DNA of 64,000 bases from Clostridium polyendosporum (GTDB taxonomy: Bacteria; Bacillota; Clostridia; Clostridiales; Clostridiaceae): NCBI RefSeq assembly GCF_018332455.1, contig NZ_BOPZ01000016.1, positions 5,073-69,072 on the forward strand. The letters are read 5' to 3'. The notes beneath the pieces are model-generated. The model was given only the letters and a program-made list of their open reading frames with translations, was not told the DNA's origin and did no database searches. Within the stretch, counting starts at the first letter, position 1. Every line of letters begins with the position of its first letter. The position numbers and the translations under genes are program-made. Positions 9,027 through 18,326 of the stretch are shown here, one piece after another.

Positions 9027-10535
9027 TTAGTAATCTAGTTGATAAATATCAGAATACTTTTTATTTAGGTATTCTATAAAATACTTAGCTGTTAATTCTT
9101 GCCCTGTTATAATTTTTATCAGTTCTGCAGGCTTATAAACAGAACCATACTTATGAACATTATTATTTAACCACCTATGGATTACACCCAAATTACCATT
9201 TTCTATTTCTTCATAAATATTAGGTAGATCTTCTAACATTTTATTAAGCATTTGTGCTCCATAAAGATTTCCAAGCGCATAACTTGGAAAATATCCAAAA
9301 GAACCATCTGACCAATGCATATCTTGTAATACTCCTTCTGAATCATTAGAAGGTTCTACCCCTAGATATTCCTTATATTTTTCATTCCATACTCTCGGAA
9401 GATCCTTAACTTCAATGATACCATTAATAAGTGCTTTTTCAATCTCATATCTTATAATAATATGCAGACTATAAGTTAACTCATCTGCTTCTGTTCTAAT
9501 AAGTGATGGTTCTACAATATTTATAGCTTTATAAAAGTCTTCAAGAGATATATCCCTAAATTGAGGAAATCTCTTTTGAGCTTCAGGAAAAAAAACCTTC
9601 CAAAAACCCTTACTTCTTCCTATAATATTTTCATAGAATCTTGATTGTGACTCATGTATTCCCATAGAAACTCCTGTAGCAAGACCAGTACCTATAAGTT
9701 CATCAGGAATATCCTGTTCATAAATAGCATGGCCTCCTTCATGTATAGAACTAAACAGAGCGCTTCTAAAATCATACTCATAATAATGAGTAGTTATTCT
9801 TACATCCCTATTTCCAAAGTTTATAGTAAAAGGATGCACACTTTCATCTATTCTACCAGCCTGAAAATCATAACCCATTTCTTCAAGAATGAATTTACCA
9901 AATTCCTCTTGATCCTCCTTTGTAAACTTTTCTTTTAGAAAGGAATCCTCTATCTTAATCTTACTACCTTTCACTTTATTTAATAATTTTACTATAGCAT
10001 CTCTAAGTTCTCCGAATACCTCATCAAGTCTTTTAACAGTTATTCCTCTTTCATAATCATCTAATAAACAATCATATTTATTATCAATATAACCCTTATA
10101 CTCAATAAACTCTCTTTGAAAGTCAACAATCTTTTCTAAATGAGGTCTAAAAATTTCAAAGTCACCTTTTTCTTTAGCTGCTTCCCATGCAGCTTCAGAT
10201 TTAGAACAAGCTATTACAAATTCTTTATATCTATCCTCAGGAATCTTTTTTACATCTTCATATTTTTTCTTTAATTCATTAATCATAGCTTTTTCAACTA
10301 CAGTAAGCTGATCCATATAACACTCAAAAAAATCTATAAATCTTTTCACCTTATTACTAGTAGCCAGTTTATAACCTTCTGATGAAAGATATCCTATAAG
10401 CTCTGATCTTTGCTCTACTGCCTTTTTAGGCATTCCTACTCTCATATCCCAATAAATAATTCCTGTTGCTTGATCCAAAAGTTCCATATTTTTTATATAA
10501 TTCTTTAATTCCTGTAGCTTTTGTTTAACCTTCAT
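9027..10535 (-). CDS. M32 family metallocarboxypeptidase
   Basis: A cytosolic zinc carboxypeptidase of the Taq/Pfu type, removing C-terminal residues from peptides. The 502-aa length is normal for the family. The zinc motif HEGGH is at 265-269 (SSIHEGGHAIYEQ), with the downstream IHESQSRFYEN segment supplying the third ligand. The conserved MRVGMPKKAVEQRSE start is also typical of M32. It is monocistronic or loosely coupled to its neighbours. No signal peptide is present. Confidence 0.95.
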   Translation of the reverse strand: MKVKQKLQELKNYIKNMELLDQATGIIYWDMRVGMPKKAVEQRSELIGYLSSEGYKLATSNKVKRFIDFFECYMDQLTVVEKAMINELKKKYEDVKKIPEDRYKEFVIACSKSEAAWEAAKEKGDFEIFRPHLEKIVDFQREFIEYKGYIDNKYDCLLDDYERGITVKRLDEVFGELRDAIVKLLNKVKGSKIKIEDSFLKEKFTKEDQEEFGKFILEEMGYDFQAGRIDESVHPFTINFGNRDVRITTHYYEYDFRSALFSSIHEGGHAIYEQDIPDELIGTGLATGVSMGIHESQSRFYENIIGRSKGFWKVFFPEAQKRFPQFRDISLEDFYKAINIVEPSLIRTEADELTYSLHIIIRYEIEKALINGIIEVKDLPRVWNEKYKEYLGVEPSNDSEGVLQDMHWSDGSFGYFPSYALGNLYGAQMLNKMLEDLPNIYEEIENGNLGVIHRWLNNNVHKYGSVYKPAELIKIITGQELTAKYFIEYLNKKYSDIYQLDY

Positions 10536-10580
10536 AAATCCCCCCCCTTTTTTAACTCATTACCCTACAGATATTTATTA

Positions 10581-10787
10581 TTAATCTCCATAAATATCTC
10601 TACCGTCGTCTTCTCGTTCTTCATCAAAAATCAAAATTGATTCTGTTTCTCTGCAGTATTTAACACATATACATTGCCCTAAATTTCTTGGACATTCTCT
10701 ACATAAGCAATTCTTTTCATTACTATCACATTTATTATTTTTATAATCTGGACAATGCTTACAGTTTATCTTTGTGCCTCTTGTCAT
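10581..10787 (-). CDS. Small cysteine-rich protein
   Basis: 68 aa with ten cysteines in the first 45 residues, arranged in pairs (NCKHCPDY, NNKCD, NCLCRECP, QCICVKYC), then an acidic tail (DEEREDDGRD). The spacing suggests zinc or Fe-S binding, but I know no assigned function. GGAGGTAGGA precedes the ATG, which makes expression likely. It lies upstream of the carboxypeptidase gene with a 45-base gap and may be co-transcribed. Confidence 0.75.
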   Translation of the reverse strand: MTRGTKINCKHCPDYKNNKCDSNEKNCLCRECPRNLGQCICVKYCRETESILIFDEEREDDGRDIYGD

Positions 10788-10876
10788 ATCCTACCTCCAA
10801 AGTGCAAATTACTTTTATTATATCATCATATTAAGTTAAGCTAAAGTTAGGGTTACTTTCCAAAAATAACAAAAAC

Positions 10877-10902
10877 GGGCATGGTTAATCAACCAATACC
10901 CT
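10877..10902 (-). terminator. Terminator of the 10941 membrane-protein gene
   Basis: GGGTATTGGTT / AACCATGCCC imperfect stem followed by GTTTTTG on the minus strand. Confidence 0.7.
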
Positions 10903-10940
10903 AAAAACTCTTATATTGAGACATTATTGTATACTTATAC

Positions 10941-11981
10941 TTATGCAACTTCCTGATCCAATATTAATTTAGGAATATAATATTTAAAAGCTACAAAAAA
11001 TGCAGTAGAAATTAATAAAATAGCATTAAACATCAATTTTCCATCTTCTATAGAAATACCTTTAAAAAAGATTGTTAAAACAGATGATATTGTAAAGGCA
11101 ATTAAATAGCTAATAGTTACTCTTGTAGATATATAAACTATACTACTAACTAAATTAAAATAATAATTTTCATTAATCTTGTCTTTTCTAACTTTCAAAT
11201 AAACTAAATAACCTAATAAAAGTAGAAGAACAGAAAAAAGAATTATAACTATGCCAATCATTACTTGAATTGTTATAGGTAATGATTCTATTCTATAGTC
11301 ATGTGTGGTATTTATTATTAATTTATCTACTAAACCTGCATTAATAAAAGAAAGAATATATTTTAAAAACACTAATTTTTCACTTATAAAAATGGTCGTT
11401 GCACCCAAAAGTAAAACTATAACTTCTAAGAAAAACAGAGGAAATAACACGGCTAAAAGATTTTCCTTAAAAAACATATTGGCAGAAAATACTACGCTAC
11501 ACCCAAAAAGAGCAAAGGATAACTGAATAAAAAAGAACATAAACACTGAATCTTGCCCTACATTTCCTAAAGTATTAAAAAAATAAAAACCTTTTTTATA
11601 TACTATCAACTTAACTAAAAAAACTAAAAATAATCCTATTGTTGTAGAAGTTATAACTGCCAAATACTTAGTAAAATATAAAGCTAATTTTTTATCTTCA
11701 TTTTCAGTAAAAAAAGTACTAGTCTTATCTTTAAAGAACATAGATACCACTATTCCATAAATTAGGTACATAAGTAAAACTTTTAATGTATTAATTGATA
11801 AAAATTTATTTATAATCTCCTTACCCCCAAGGATATTCTTTATATTAGGCGGATTTGCTACATATAATATCATTTTATGTGTATTTGTAAGGAAAAAAGC
11901 TGTAATAAAAACAATAAAAGTTGCTAAAATTATTTGTACACGATAACTTTTCAAATATTGCTTAAAACCCAACTTAACCAT
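10941..11981 (-). CDS. Multi-pass membrane protein, unknown
   Basis: 346 aa with about eight hydrophobic segments, starting after the short basic N-terminus MVKLGFKQYLKSYR. A large loop follows the first segment. The layout resembles ABC-2 type permease subunits, but no ATPase gene is adjacent and no family motif is clear, so that is only a guess. It has its own terminator downstream. The 650-base region upstream holds repeats rather than a partner gene. Confidence 0.6.
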   Translation of the reverse strand: MVKLGFKQYLKSYRVQIILATFIVFITAFFLTNTHKMILYVANPPNIKNILGGKEIINKFLSINTLKVLLMYLIYGIVVSMFFKDKTSTFFTENEDKKLALYFTKYLAVITSTTIGLFLVFLVKLIVYKKGFYFFNTLGNVGQDSVFMFFFIQLSFALFGCSVVFSANMFFKENLLAVLFPLFFLEVIVLLLGATTIFISEKLVFLKYILSFINAGLVDKLIINTTHDYRIESLPITIQVMIGIVIILFSVLLLLLGYLVYLKVRKDKINENYYFNLVSSIVYISTRVTISYLIAFTISSVLTIFFKGISIEDGKLMFNAILLISTAFFVAFKYYIPKLILDQEVA

Positions 11982-12335
11982 CCCCTTTTATTACTTATAT
12001 ATTTAATCTCTACCACACACTTATTTTATTGAAATTTTTACCATATACCATTAATTAATTATACCATCTATTTTCATTATTTGTAAATTTATTGCTATAT
12101 TTAACAGTTTTAAGATTAATTTTACAAAAACTCTATACTAAGTACTAAAATTTTAATCTTAAAAGTAATTTTATGCTTTTTAATTTAAAAAACTTTACAT
12201 AATAACATATTTTTTTAATTTATATATAATTATTGCTGTAAGAGAAATTTTGCACTTTTCCTAAATATATTCTTATGAAAATCCAAGTATGATCTGCATT
12301 ATTTTCTATATTTCACTGCTATTTATAAAATAAAA

Positions 12336-12370
12336 AGAAAACAGGTGTGCTGTTTAGCCACCTGTTTTCT
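12336..12370 (-). terminator. Terminator following a dispersed element
   Basis: GAAAACAGGTG / CACCTGTTTTC 11-bp perfect stem, then TTTTTATTTT on the minus strand. It abuts the tail of the 12370-12437 element. Confidence 0.8.
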
Positions 12371-12437
12371 TATTACTGTGATTTCATAAAGTGAGATCTG
12401 GCTCAAATTTAATAGGCTAGATACCTATTAAATTTTA
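12370..12437 (-). repeat. Dispersed element, well-preserved copy
   Basis: On the minus strand, AAATTTAATAGG and CCTATTAAATTT form an excellent first hairpin. The linker GAGCCAGATCT, the second palindrome TCACTTTATGAAA and the tail ATCACAGTAATA follow, with a terminator immediately downstream. The nearest upstream minus gene is the BofA gene. Confidence 0.8.
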
Positions 12438-12550
12438 TTTCCGTTAATTGTTTAATATTTAAATTTGGTTACCTTTAGTAAGCTCAATTTCTGATCAACT
12501 TTATTAAATTTACTTAACTATAAAATATAAAACATAGTACTATAGTTTTA

Positions 12551-12605
12551 AACCTTACACTACTAAAGTGGCGTGATTCATAGGTAGTCTCTCCTATTAG
12601 AAAGA
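12551..12605 (+). repeat. Second repeat family, copy A
   Basis: 12551-12579 matches 32771-32799 at 28 of 29 bases. It contains a CACTACTAAAGTGG hairpin and GTGATTC. A second hairpin (CATAGGTAG..CTCCTATTAG) follows. Confidence 0.75.
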
Positions 12606-12647
12606 AATTTACTAAGCTATCAGTTCCTAGAGTTCTATATCAATTAA

Positions 12648-12905
12648 CTATAGAAACAATCTAAATACTACCAAAAAAATAACTCCTGGAATGCCAAAAA
12701 ATCCTGCAATTAATGCTGTAATAGGATTTATGCCAATAGTAAAATTAAAAAATGTTCTTGTTATGTAGTTTGTTATAAAAAGCAAAATTACTCCTAAAAC
12801 ACCATTAGCAACAAGCTTTAGGAGAATTTTAAATGGCCATGAGAATACCCTAACTAAAATTATTAATAAAAATATTCCCACAATTGAATAGGTTAATACA
12901 TCCAT
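12648..12905 (-). CDS. bofA: BofA-like pro-sigma-K processing inhibitor
   Basis: 85 aa from the ATG at 12905 (MDVLTYSIV), chosen because it gives the usual family length and has AAGG about 9 bases upstream. The protein has two to three hydrophobic segments and ends with the typical GINPITALIAGFFGIPGVIFL stretch, of which the NPxTA..GFFGxPG core is diagnostic. In Bacillus, BofA holds the SpoIVFB protease inactive in the forespore membrane. In clostridia the sigma-K pathway differs, so the target is uncertain. It is the last gene of the conserved dnaX-ybaB-recR-yaaL-bofA order. Confidence 0.9.
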   Translation of the reverse strand: MDVLTYSIVGIFLLIILVRVFSWPFKILLKLVANGVLGVILLFITNYITRTFFNFTIGINPITALIAGFFGIPGVIFLVVFRLFL

Positions 12906-12989
12906 TTCCCTCATCCCTTTACACCATTCTATAATATACAAATCTACAATTTAGCTTAGAAATTTCTAAAAAACACTGAAACTTGAGCT

Positions 12990-13055
12990 TATCTGCTCTC
13001 TTTTCACTAAATGAATCTAACTAAAAGTTAATAGACTATATACCTATTAACTTTG
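12990..13055 (-). repeat. Dispersed element copy after yaaL
   Basis: Minus-strand copy beginning about 40 bases past the yaaL stop. The first hairpin is AGTTAATAGG..CTATTAACTT, the linker TTAGTTAGATT, the second palindrome TTCATTTAGTGAAA, and the tail AGAGCAGATAAG. Confidence 0.75.
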
Positions 13056-13092
13056 TCTTCTAAACTTCATTACAGATTGAACTTGTATGTGT

Positions 13093-13362
13093 TTACTTAC
13101 ATTGATTTAGAAATATATATTCATAGCCTATCTTTATGCCTTTTTTTCTTGCCTCTGTTAATAAATATTCGTATCTTGTCCTAGCAGCCTGTTCAGAATA
13201 GATTGCAAATTCAATAAGTTTTGGATCACTTACATAATCAAATATTTCTCTAATCTCATTAAGTTGTATTCTTGCTTCTTCAATCTGATTAAGTAAATCC
13301 TGTTTTTCCTTTGAATCATCTATTCTATTCATAACATATTCAATAATAAATTTTTTATTCAT
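13093..13362 (-). CDS. yaaL: DUF2508 (YaaL) family protein
   Basis: 89 aa. The ATG at 13362 has GGAGG 5 bases upstream. It is charged and helical with no cysteines or membrane segment. The YaaL pattern is visible: a central FDYVSDPKLIEFAIYSEQAARTRY region with a conserved DPxLI and an aromatic-rich end. It always sits between recR and bofA in this gene order. The function is unknown. A small terminator-like hairpin separates it from recR. Confidence 0.85.
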   Translation of the reverse strand: MNKKFIIEYVMNRIDDSKEKQDLLNQIEEARIQLNEIREIFDYVSDPKLIEFAIYSEQAARTRYEYLLTEARKKGIKIGYEYIFLNQCK

Positions 13363-13440
13363 AAACTCCTCCAAAATATGTTTTTTATATTATTAACATA
13401 TTTTAGGTGTTATATTCCTTCTCTTTCTTTACACAATAAA

Positions 13441-13460
13441 AAGGTACCAATAAATACCTT
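13441..13460 (-). terminator. Hairpin between recR and yaaL
   Basis: AAGGTA / TACCTT stem followed by TTTTTATTG on the minus strand. The stem is short, so this may be a partial terminator. Confidence 0.5.
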
Positions 13461-13498
13461 AGTGTAAAATAATAATCTTTTATGATTAATTACTATTG

Positions 13499-14095
13499 TC
13501 AAATTTCCTTTCTTCCTTCAAGGGCTTTTGAAAGTGTTACCTCATCAGCATATTCTAAATCTCCGCCAACGGGAATTCCTGCAGCAATTCTCGTAACCTT
13601 CACATCTAAGGGTTTTAAAATCTTAGATATATACATAGCCGTTGCTTCACCCTCTATAGTAGGATTAGTTGCAACTATAACTTCTTTTATATCTCCAGAC
13701 ATTCTTGCTACTAATTCTCTTATTCTAATATCTTGCGGGCCTCTACCTTGCATTGGAGAAATATTTCCATGAAGTACATGATAAACTCCATTGAATTCCT
13801 TTACCTTCTCCATAGTCATTATATCCTTCGGTTGCTCCACTACACAAATAACAACCTTCTCTCTACTAGGATTTGAGCATATGGCACAAGGATCTTTGTC
13901 CGTATAGTTTCCACAAATTGAACAATACTTTATAGTTCCTCTTGCCTTCACAAGTGCATGAGCAAATTCTTCTACCTCTTCCTTGGGGAGGTTTAATATA
14001 TGTAAAGTTAATCTCTGAGCTGTTTTTTGTCCTATACTTGGTAACTTTGCGAATTCTTCTATTAACTTTTCTATAGCAACTGGATAAAACTCCAT
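13499..14095 (-). CDS. recR: Recombination mediator RecR
   Basis: 198 aa from the ATG at 14095 ([12 protein letters not shown]), the family's exact usual length. It has the N-terminal helix-hairpin-helix ([12 protein letters not shown]), the C4 zinc finger (C-SIC-G...C-AIC) at about 57-72, and the Toprim domain with VVEQPKDI and [19 protein letters not shown]. RecR works with RecO/RecF to load RecA on SSB-coated gaps. It lies downstream of ybaB in the conserved replication/recombination cluster. Confidence 0.96.
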   Translation of the reverse strand: MEFYPVAIEKLIEEFAKLPSIGQKTAQRLTLHILNLPKEEVEEFAHALVKARGTIKYCSICGNYTDKDPCAICSNPSREKVVICVVEQPKDIMTMEKVKEFNGVYHVLHGNISPMQGRGPQDIRIRELVARMSGDIKEVIVATNPTIEGEATAMYISKILKPLDVKVTRIAAGIPVGGDLEYADEVTLSKALEGRKEI

Positions 14096-14123
14096 TATTC
14101 TTCGCACTTCCTTTCTAATATTT

Positions 14124-14159
14124 TAGGCATACAGAGAACATCAATTCACTGTATGCCTA
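14124..14159 (-). terminator. Hairpin between ybaB and recR
   Basis: TTAGGCATACAG / CTGTATGCCTA 11-bp stem with a 14-base loop. No T-run follows directly, so it may be an RNA-processing or partial termination site. Confidence 0.45.
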
Positions 14160-14195
14160 AATAAACTACATTATTTTATATAACTAAAAAGCAAC

Positions 14196-14540
14196 TTAGA
14201 ACATTCCTGGTATATTTAATCCACCAGTTAATTTACCCATCTTATTTGCTGATTCCTCCTCAGCCTTTCTTAAGGCCTCGTTTACTGCTGAAAGAATTAA
14301 ATCTTCTAGCATTTCAACATCATCTGGGTCAATAACTTCTGGCTTTATAGCTATACTTGTAACTTCTTTTTTACCGTTAGCCTTAACCATAACAGCTCCA
14401 CCACCAACTGAAGCTTCAAACTCTGTATTTTCAAGCTCTTTTTGCACTTCTTCCATTTGTTTTTGAAGCTTTTGAGCCTGCTTTATCATATTGTTCATGT
14501 TTCCTCCGCCGAGACCACCTGGGAATCCGCCTCTTGCCAT
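14196..14540 (-). CDS. YbaB/EbfC nucleoid-associated protein
   Basis: 114 aa. It has a glycine-rich start ([14 protein letters not shown]), then the coiled [19 protein letters not shown] helix, then the [21 protein letters not shown] strand region typical of the family. It forms dimers that bind DNA. It is always found between dnaX and recR in Firmicutes, as here. AGGAGG precedes the ATG. Confidence 0.95.
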   Translation of the reverse strand: MARGGFPGGLGGGNMNNMIKQAQKLQKQMEEVQKELENTEFEASVGGGAVMVKANGKKEVTSIAIKPEVIDPDDVEMLEDLILSAVNEALRKAEEESANKMGKLTGGLNIPGMF

Positions 14541-14645
14541 TTGCTAATCCTCCTTAATTTAAAATCTCTATTTATTATATAGTATTTTTTATTTCAATAC
14601 TATATCCCTATACTTATTATTATGTGCAAAAATAAAATTTGTTTA

Positions 14646-16298
14646 TTATTCATCTAAAATTTCTAAGATATCTTCTCCAAGGACATTAATTAACATTTCT
14701 TCTGTAGAGTTTTTTTGTACTTCATTCTTATTTACCCTATATTTTACTTTTACTTTATCTCTTAATACTTCAGAGAAAACATCATTTATTAACTTAATAT
14801 TATCGCCTTTTTCCAGTCTCACCTTATTAAAAGCATACTGTTCTTCATATTCTACCTCTATTACTCCATTATTACAAGCAACTGGCTTTCCTGTAACCAG
14901 AGACGCATAGATAACCATACATCTTCTAGCCTTAAAACCTTCTAAAATATCTTTCCATGCTCTCTTGATGTCGTCTAATGTTATTGAAGAATGTTCATTA
15001 TGTTCTAAAGAATCACTTGAAGCAAGTTCTTCTGCTTCATTAGTTTTTGCAATACTCTTTCCTGATGAACCCTTTGACGTGACTTCCTGTACTGATGATA
15101 CTTCCCCATCAGATTTGGGCTGAGTCACTCTTATTTTGCCACTTTTAATAATCTCCTCAAGCTTATTAATTCTTGCAAGAAGCACTTCTTTAGAAGTATC
15201 ATACTCTATTTTGCACATCTTTATGACTGCAAGTTCAAGATATAGTCTTGCCTGCTTACTCATCTTAGCATTATCTTCTGCTTCCTGAAGAATCCGTATA
15301 GCTCTCATTATCTCCTCTATTCTTACCCTTGAAGCTTGTTGCTTTATAATTTCTATATTTTCAAGAGACATATCTAAAACTTCCTCTGGATTGTTTGTAA
15401 CCTTTACCATTAAAAGATTTCTGTAATGCGAAATCAAATCTTTTATAAAAATATGTATGTCCTTTCCTGAAAACGTAATATTCTCTATTATGTTCATTGT
15501 TTTTTCAATATTTCTTTCAATTATAGTATCCGTAATATTAAACAAATACTCATTTGTTACAAGCCCAAGCATTGATATTAGCTGTTCATAATCTACTTTA
15601 CCATCCCCCATAGAAATGGCTTGATCTAGTATACTTAAAGAATCTCTCATAGCTCCATCTGAAATTCTAGCAATAAGATTTAAACTTCTATCGTCAGCAA
15701 ATACTCCTTGCTCTTTAATAATTCTTCTAAGTCTACCTGAAATATCATTAGTACTTATTCTCTTAAAATCAAACCTCTGACATCTTGATAGAATAGTTAT
15801 AGGAAGCTTTTGAGGATCTGTAGTTGCTAGAATGAAGATAACATTTTTTGGTGGCTCCTCGAGAGTCTTAAGAAAGGCATTAACAGCACCTTGAGAAAGC
15901 ATGTGTACTTCGTCCATTATATAAACCTTATATCTTGCTTCTTGAGGTGGATACTGTACATCATCTATAATATCTCTTATTTTATCTACTCCATTATTTG
16001 AAGCTGCATCTAGTTCTGTTATATCTATTGCTAAACCATTGTTTATTTTTTTACACATATCACATTGATTACAAGGTTCTCCATCCTGCAAGCTTAAACA
16101 ATTTAAAGCTTTAGCCATAACTTTTGCAGTAGAAGTTTTTCCTGTGCCCCTTGTTCCACAAAAAAGATATGCATGGGCAATTCTATCGTTTAATATCTGA
16201 TTTTTTAGAGTAGTAGTTATATGCTCCTGACCTACCACATCCTCAAAACGTCTTGGTCTCCATTCTCTATATAACGCTGTATAAGCCAAGGCCTTCAC
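14646..16298 (-). CDS. dnaX: DNA polymerase III subunit gamma/tau
   Basis: Clamp-loader ATPase. Walker A is GTRGTGKTS near residue 48, the four zinc cysteines lie in the C-x8-C-x2-C-x2-C stretch just after it, and Walker B is MDEVHMLS near 128. The C-terminal tau-like region is shorter than in Bacillus, at 550 aa in total. The start is ambiguous. The GTG at 16298 gives MKALAYTAL. A TTG at 16289 with GGGAAGG 8 bases upstream would give the more typical MAYTALYREW. The stretch around 400-440 is low-complexity and serine-rich. Confidence 0.96.
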   Translation of the reverse strand: MKALAYTALYREWRPRRFEDVVGQEHITTTLKNQILNDRIAHAYLFCGTRGTGKTSTAKVMAKALNCLSLQDGEPCNQCDMCKKINNGLAIDITELDAASNNGVDKIRDIIDDVQYPPQEARYKVYIMDEVHMLSQGAVNAFLKTLEEPPKNVIFILATTDPQKLPITILSRCQRFDFKRISTNDISGRLRRIIKEQGVFADDRSLNLIARISDGAMRDSLSILDQAISMGDGKVDYEQLISMLGLVTNEYLFNITDTIIERNIEKTMNIIENITFSGKDIHIFIKDLISHYRNLLMVKVTNNPEEVLDMSLENIEIIKQQASRVRIEEIMRAIRILQEAEDNAKMSKQARLYLELAVIKMCKIEYDTSKEVLLARINKLEEIIKSGKIRVTQPKSDGEVSSVQEVTSKGSSGKSIAKTNEAEELASSDSLEHNEHSSITLDDIKRAWKDILEGFKARRCMVIYASLVTGKPVACNNGVIEVEYEEQYAFNKVRLEKGDNIKLINDVFSEVLRDKVKVKYRVNKNEVQKNSTEEMLINVLGEDILEILDE

Positions 16299-16469
16299 CT
16301 TCCCAACTTCCTAAAATCTTATAGTTATCTATCATTATTATACATCAAATAAATCATTTAAACCAAATGAAATATAATCCTAGAAAATGTATTAGAATTA
16401 AAATAAAATTCTAATTGTTAACTCACTCTAAATCATTATAACCTAAATGCATTTACTATTTATTATAAG

Positions 16470-16928
16470 TTATTTCCTAGAAAATAACTTAACTATTAAT
16501 GCAAGTATTCCTGAAGTAATAAAAGGACCTACAGGTACCCCCCCTAAAAAGGCTGCTGCAATAACTGCTCCTAAAATTAAAGCTGGCATTATATCGCTAT
16601 GACCTTGGACTGTTAAGAATTGAACTCCTAATCCACTTAAATATGTAGTCAGCAAAGAAAGTAATAATGCAATTATACCCTTCCAAGAAGTAAAAGACTT
16701 TAACAAATCATTATAATTAATATTCCCCTTAGCAATAGGAATTAAAATTGCAGCAATAAGTATTACTAACCCTGAAAAAACCCCTTTATCCTGTATAAAA
16801 GGAAAGATATAGTTATCAAAGTGCAAAATTTTTATAATCAATAATATACAAGTAGCTAAAGCTACTGAATCAGCATGTCCAACCATAGAGACTATTAATA
16901 TTATCCCAAGCACAATAGAAGATTCCAC
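16470..16928 (-). CDS. DUF441 family membrane protein
   Basis: 152 aa with four hydrophobic segments and the family's VGHADSVALATCILLI and GVPVGPFITSGILAL regions. Its role is unknown. It has been inserted between the tRNA-Ser/SRP RNA unit and dnaX, where Bacillus has nothing of this kind. It is probably transcribed alone. Confidence 0.85.
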   Translation of the reverse strand: MESSIVLGIILIVSMVGHADSVALATCILLIIKILHFDNYIFPFIQDKGVFSGLVILIAAILIPIAKGNINYNDLLKSFTSWKGIIALLLSLLTTYLSGLGVQFLTVQGHSDIMPALILGAVIAAAFLGGVPVGPFITSGILALIVKLFSRK

Positions 16929-17162
16929 TCACTATTCCCCCTATAACAATTAATTTATTAATATTCCTTAACTTACTTTAAAATATATTAAATCATCATA
17001 AAAATATTACATAATAACCCACTTAAATAATAATAAAATAATCACTATTACGATAAAACCACTTAATAATTATAGAAAGCACTTAAAATAAGAGTTATTA
17101 TGATAATATAAAATTATAGACTACAAATATCACTCTAAAATTAATATGGAGGTGGAATTATA

Positions 17163-17651
17163 ATGCTATCGATAATAGTAGCAGTAGCCCAAAACGGAGT
17201 TATAGGAAAAAATAATGACCTTATTTGGCATCTTCCAGAGGACTTAAAGAGATTTAAGAAAATCACTCAAGGACATAAAATAATAATGGGAAGAAAAACC
17301 TTTGATTCTCTGCCAGGAGTACTTCCAAACAGACATCATATAATACTTACAAGAGATAAAAATTTTACTATAGATGATACTAATATAGAAGTTGTTTATT
17401 CTGTGCAACACATTATAGAAACATATAAGGATACCGATGAAGAAATATTTATTATTGGTGGAGGTGAAATATATACTCAACTTCTTCCACATACTAATAA
17501 ACTATACTTAACTAAAGTAAAAAAAGATTTTGAAGGGGATACACATTTTCCTGAAATTAATTTTGATGAGTGGAAGGTAGTTGATAGACAAATCGGTGTT
17601 GAGAATGAACAAAATAAGCTGCCTTATGAGTTTCTAATTTTAAGCAAGTAA
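17163..17651 (+). CDS. folA: Dihydrofolate reductase
   Basis: NADPH-dependent reduction of dihydrofolate. The 162-aa protein shows IGKNNDLIWHLPEDLKRFK (substrate carboxylate Glu in WHLPEDL), then GRKTFDSLPG, LPNRHHIILTRD (NADPH site) and IIGGGEIYTQLLP. GGAGGTGG lies 7 bases before the ATG. No thymidylate synthase is adjacent. A hairpin terminator follows. Confidence 0.96.
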   Translation: MLSIIVAVAQNGVIGKNNDLIWHLPEDLKRFKKITQGHKIIMGRKTFDSLPGVLPNRHHIILTRDKNFTIDDTNIEVVYSVQHIIETYKDTDEEIFIIGGGEIYTQLLPHTNKLYLTKVKKDFEGDTHFPEINFDEWKVVDRQIGVENEQNKLPYEFLILSK

Positions 17652-17690
17652 AATAAAGATGTATTACTACATAAATTAGTACAAACTTAG

Positions 17691-17715
17691 CCCCTACATT
17701 TTTAAAATATAGGGG
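17691..17715 (+). terminator. folA terminator
   Basis: CCCCTA / TAGGGG stem with an AT-rich loop, then TTTCTAATT. Confidence 0.7.
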
Positions 17716-17824
17716 TTTCTAATTAATCTAAAAGATTATCATTTTCAATAAACTAAATTTTTACTAAGGTGGTAAACTATCACTATTAGTTATATTTTAC
17801 TTTTTCAAATGTTATCAATAAAAA

Positions 17825-17850
17825 AACCTTTCAGATTTCTCTGAAAGGTT
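17825..17850 (-). terminator. SRP RNA terminator
   Basis: AACCTTTCAG / CTGAAAGGTT perfect stem with T-run on the minus strand, 17 bases after the SRP RNA 3' end. Confidence 0.9.
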
Positions 17851-17866
17851 TAATATACTTGGTAAT

Positions 17867-18133
17867 GTCGTGCACCCCACCTCGACAATAGCCTATGAGC
17901 GTTACCCATGCAGTTAGCTCGGGCCAGGTTGCTCCACGGCACACGAGAGGGACCGCTTATCGCTGCTTCCTTCCGGACCTGACGAGGTTCACGGGCTCTC
18001 GTTGCGTGGGACCCAACCGTCAACACCACTTACATGGGGCAGAGCCTCACAGGCTAAGGCCTCAATGGGGGATTCAACCCTGCTGTAGCGGATTGCAGGT
18101 ACAGGGCACCGCTAACTCCCCGTCTAGCACGAC
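17867..18133 (-). ncRNA. ffs: Signal recognition particle RNA, large bacterial type
   Basis: About 267 nt on the minus strand. Domain IV is unmistakable: GTCCGGAAGG followed by AAGCAGCGATAAGCGG. The Alu-domain region near the 5' end (GTTAGCGGTGCCCTGTA) matches Bacillus scRNA. The first and last seven bases (GTCGTGC / GCACGAC) pair, which fixes the ends. It is transcribed together with tRNA-Ser(GGA), whose CCA end is three bases upstream. An 87-codon reading frame on the opposite strand here is a by-product of the RNA's G+C content. Confidence 0.96.
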
Positions 18134-18136
18134 AAA

Positions 18137-18226
18137 TGGCGGAGAGAGCGGGATTTGAACCCGCGGTAGAGTTTCCCCTACACACGCTTTCCAGGCGTGC
18201 TCCTTCAACCACTCAGACATCTCTCC
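18137..18226 (-). tRNA. tRNA-Ser(GGA)
   Basis: Long-variable-arm tRNA with acceptor GGAGAGA / TCTCTCC, anticodon loop CTGGAAA (anticodon GGA) and an encoded CCA. It reads UCC/UCU. It lies directly upstream of the SRP RNA, as in Bacillus. Confidence 0.97.
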
Positions 18227-18297
18227 ATATTAGCGACTTTTTAATACATCTCAACCGTTACTAACGGTTCAAAGCTTATTTACTTGTCACGATATTT

Positions 18298-18326
18298 ATT
18301 ATAATAAATAATACGCAACATTTCAA
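18298..18326 (-). promoter_or_regulatory. Promoter of tRNA-Ser(GGA)-SRP RNA
   Basis: TTGAAA (18321-18326), 17-base spacer and a consensus TATAAT (18298-18303) on the minus strand. The predicted transcription start is near 18290. Confidence 0.75.

Larger units (their letters stand above)
11982..12647. other. Long intergenic region with repeats
   Basis: About 665 bases with no convincing gene. 12000-12330 is very AT-rich and I see nothing in it beyond the presumed promoter of the 10941 gene. The remainder holds a terminator hairpin (12336-12370), a well-preserved copy of the dispersed element (12370-12437) and a copy of the second repeat family (12551-12605). Confidence 0.6.

Noticed and set aside
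17895-18158. 87-codon reading frame opposite the SRP RNA
   Set aside because: It lies wholly across the SRP RNA and tRNA-Ser, and its composition is that of the RNA. It has no ribosome site.
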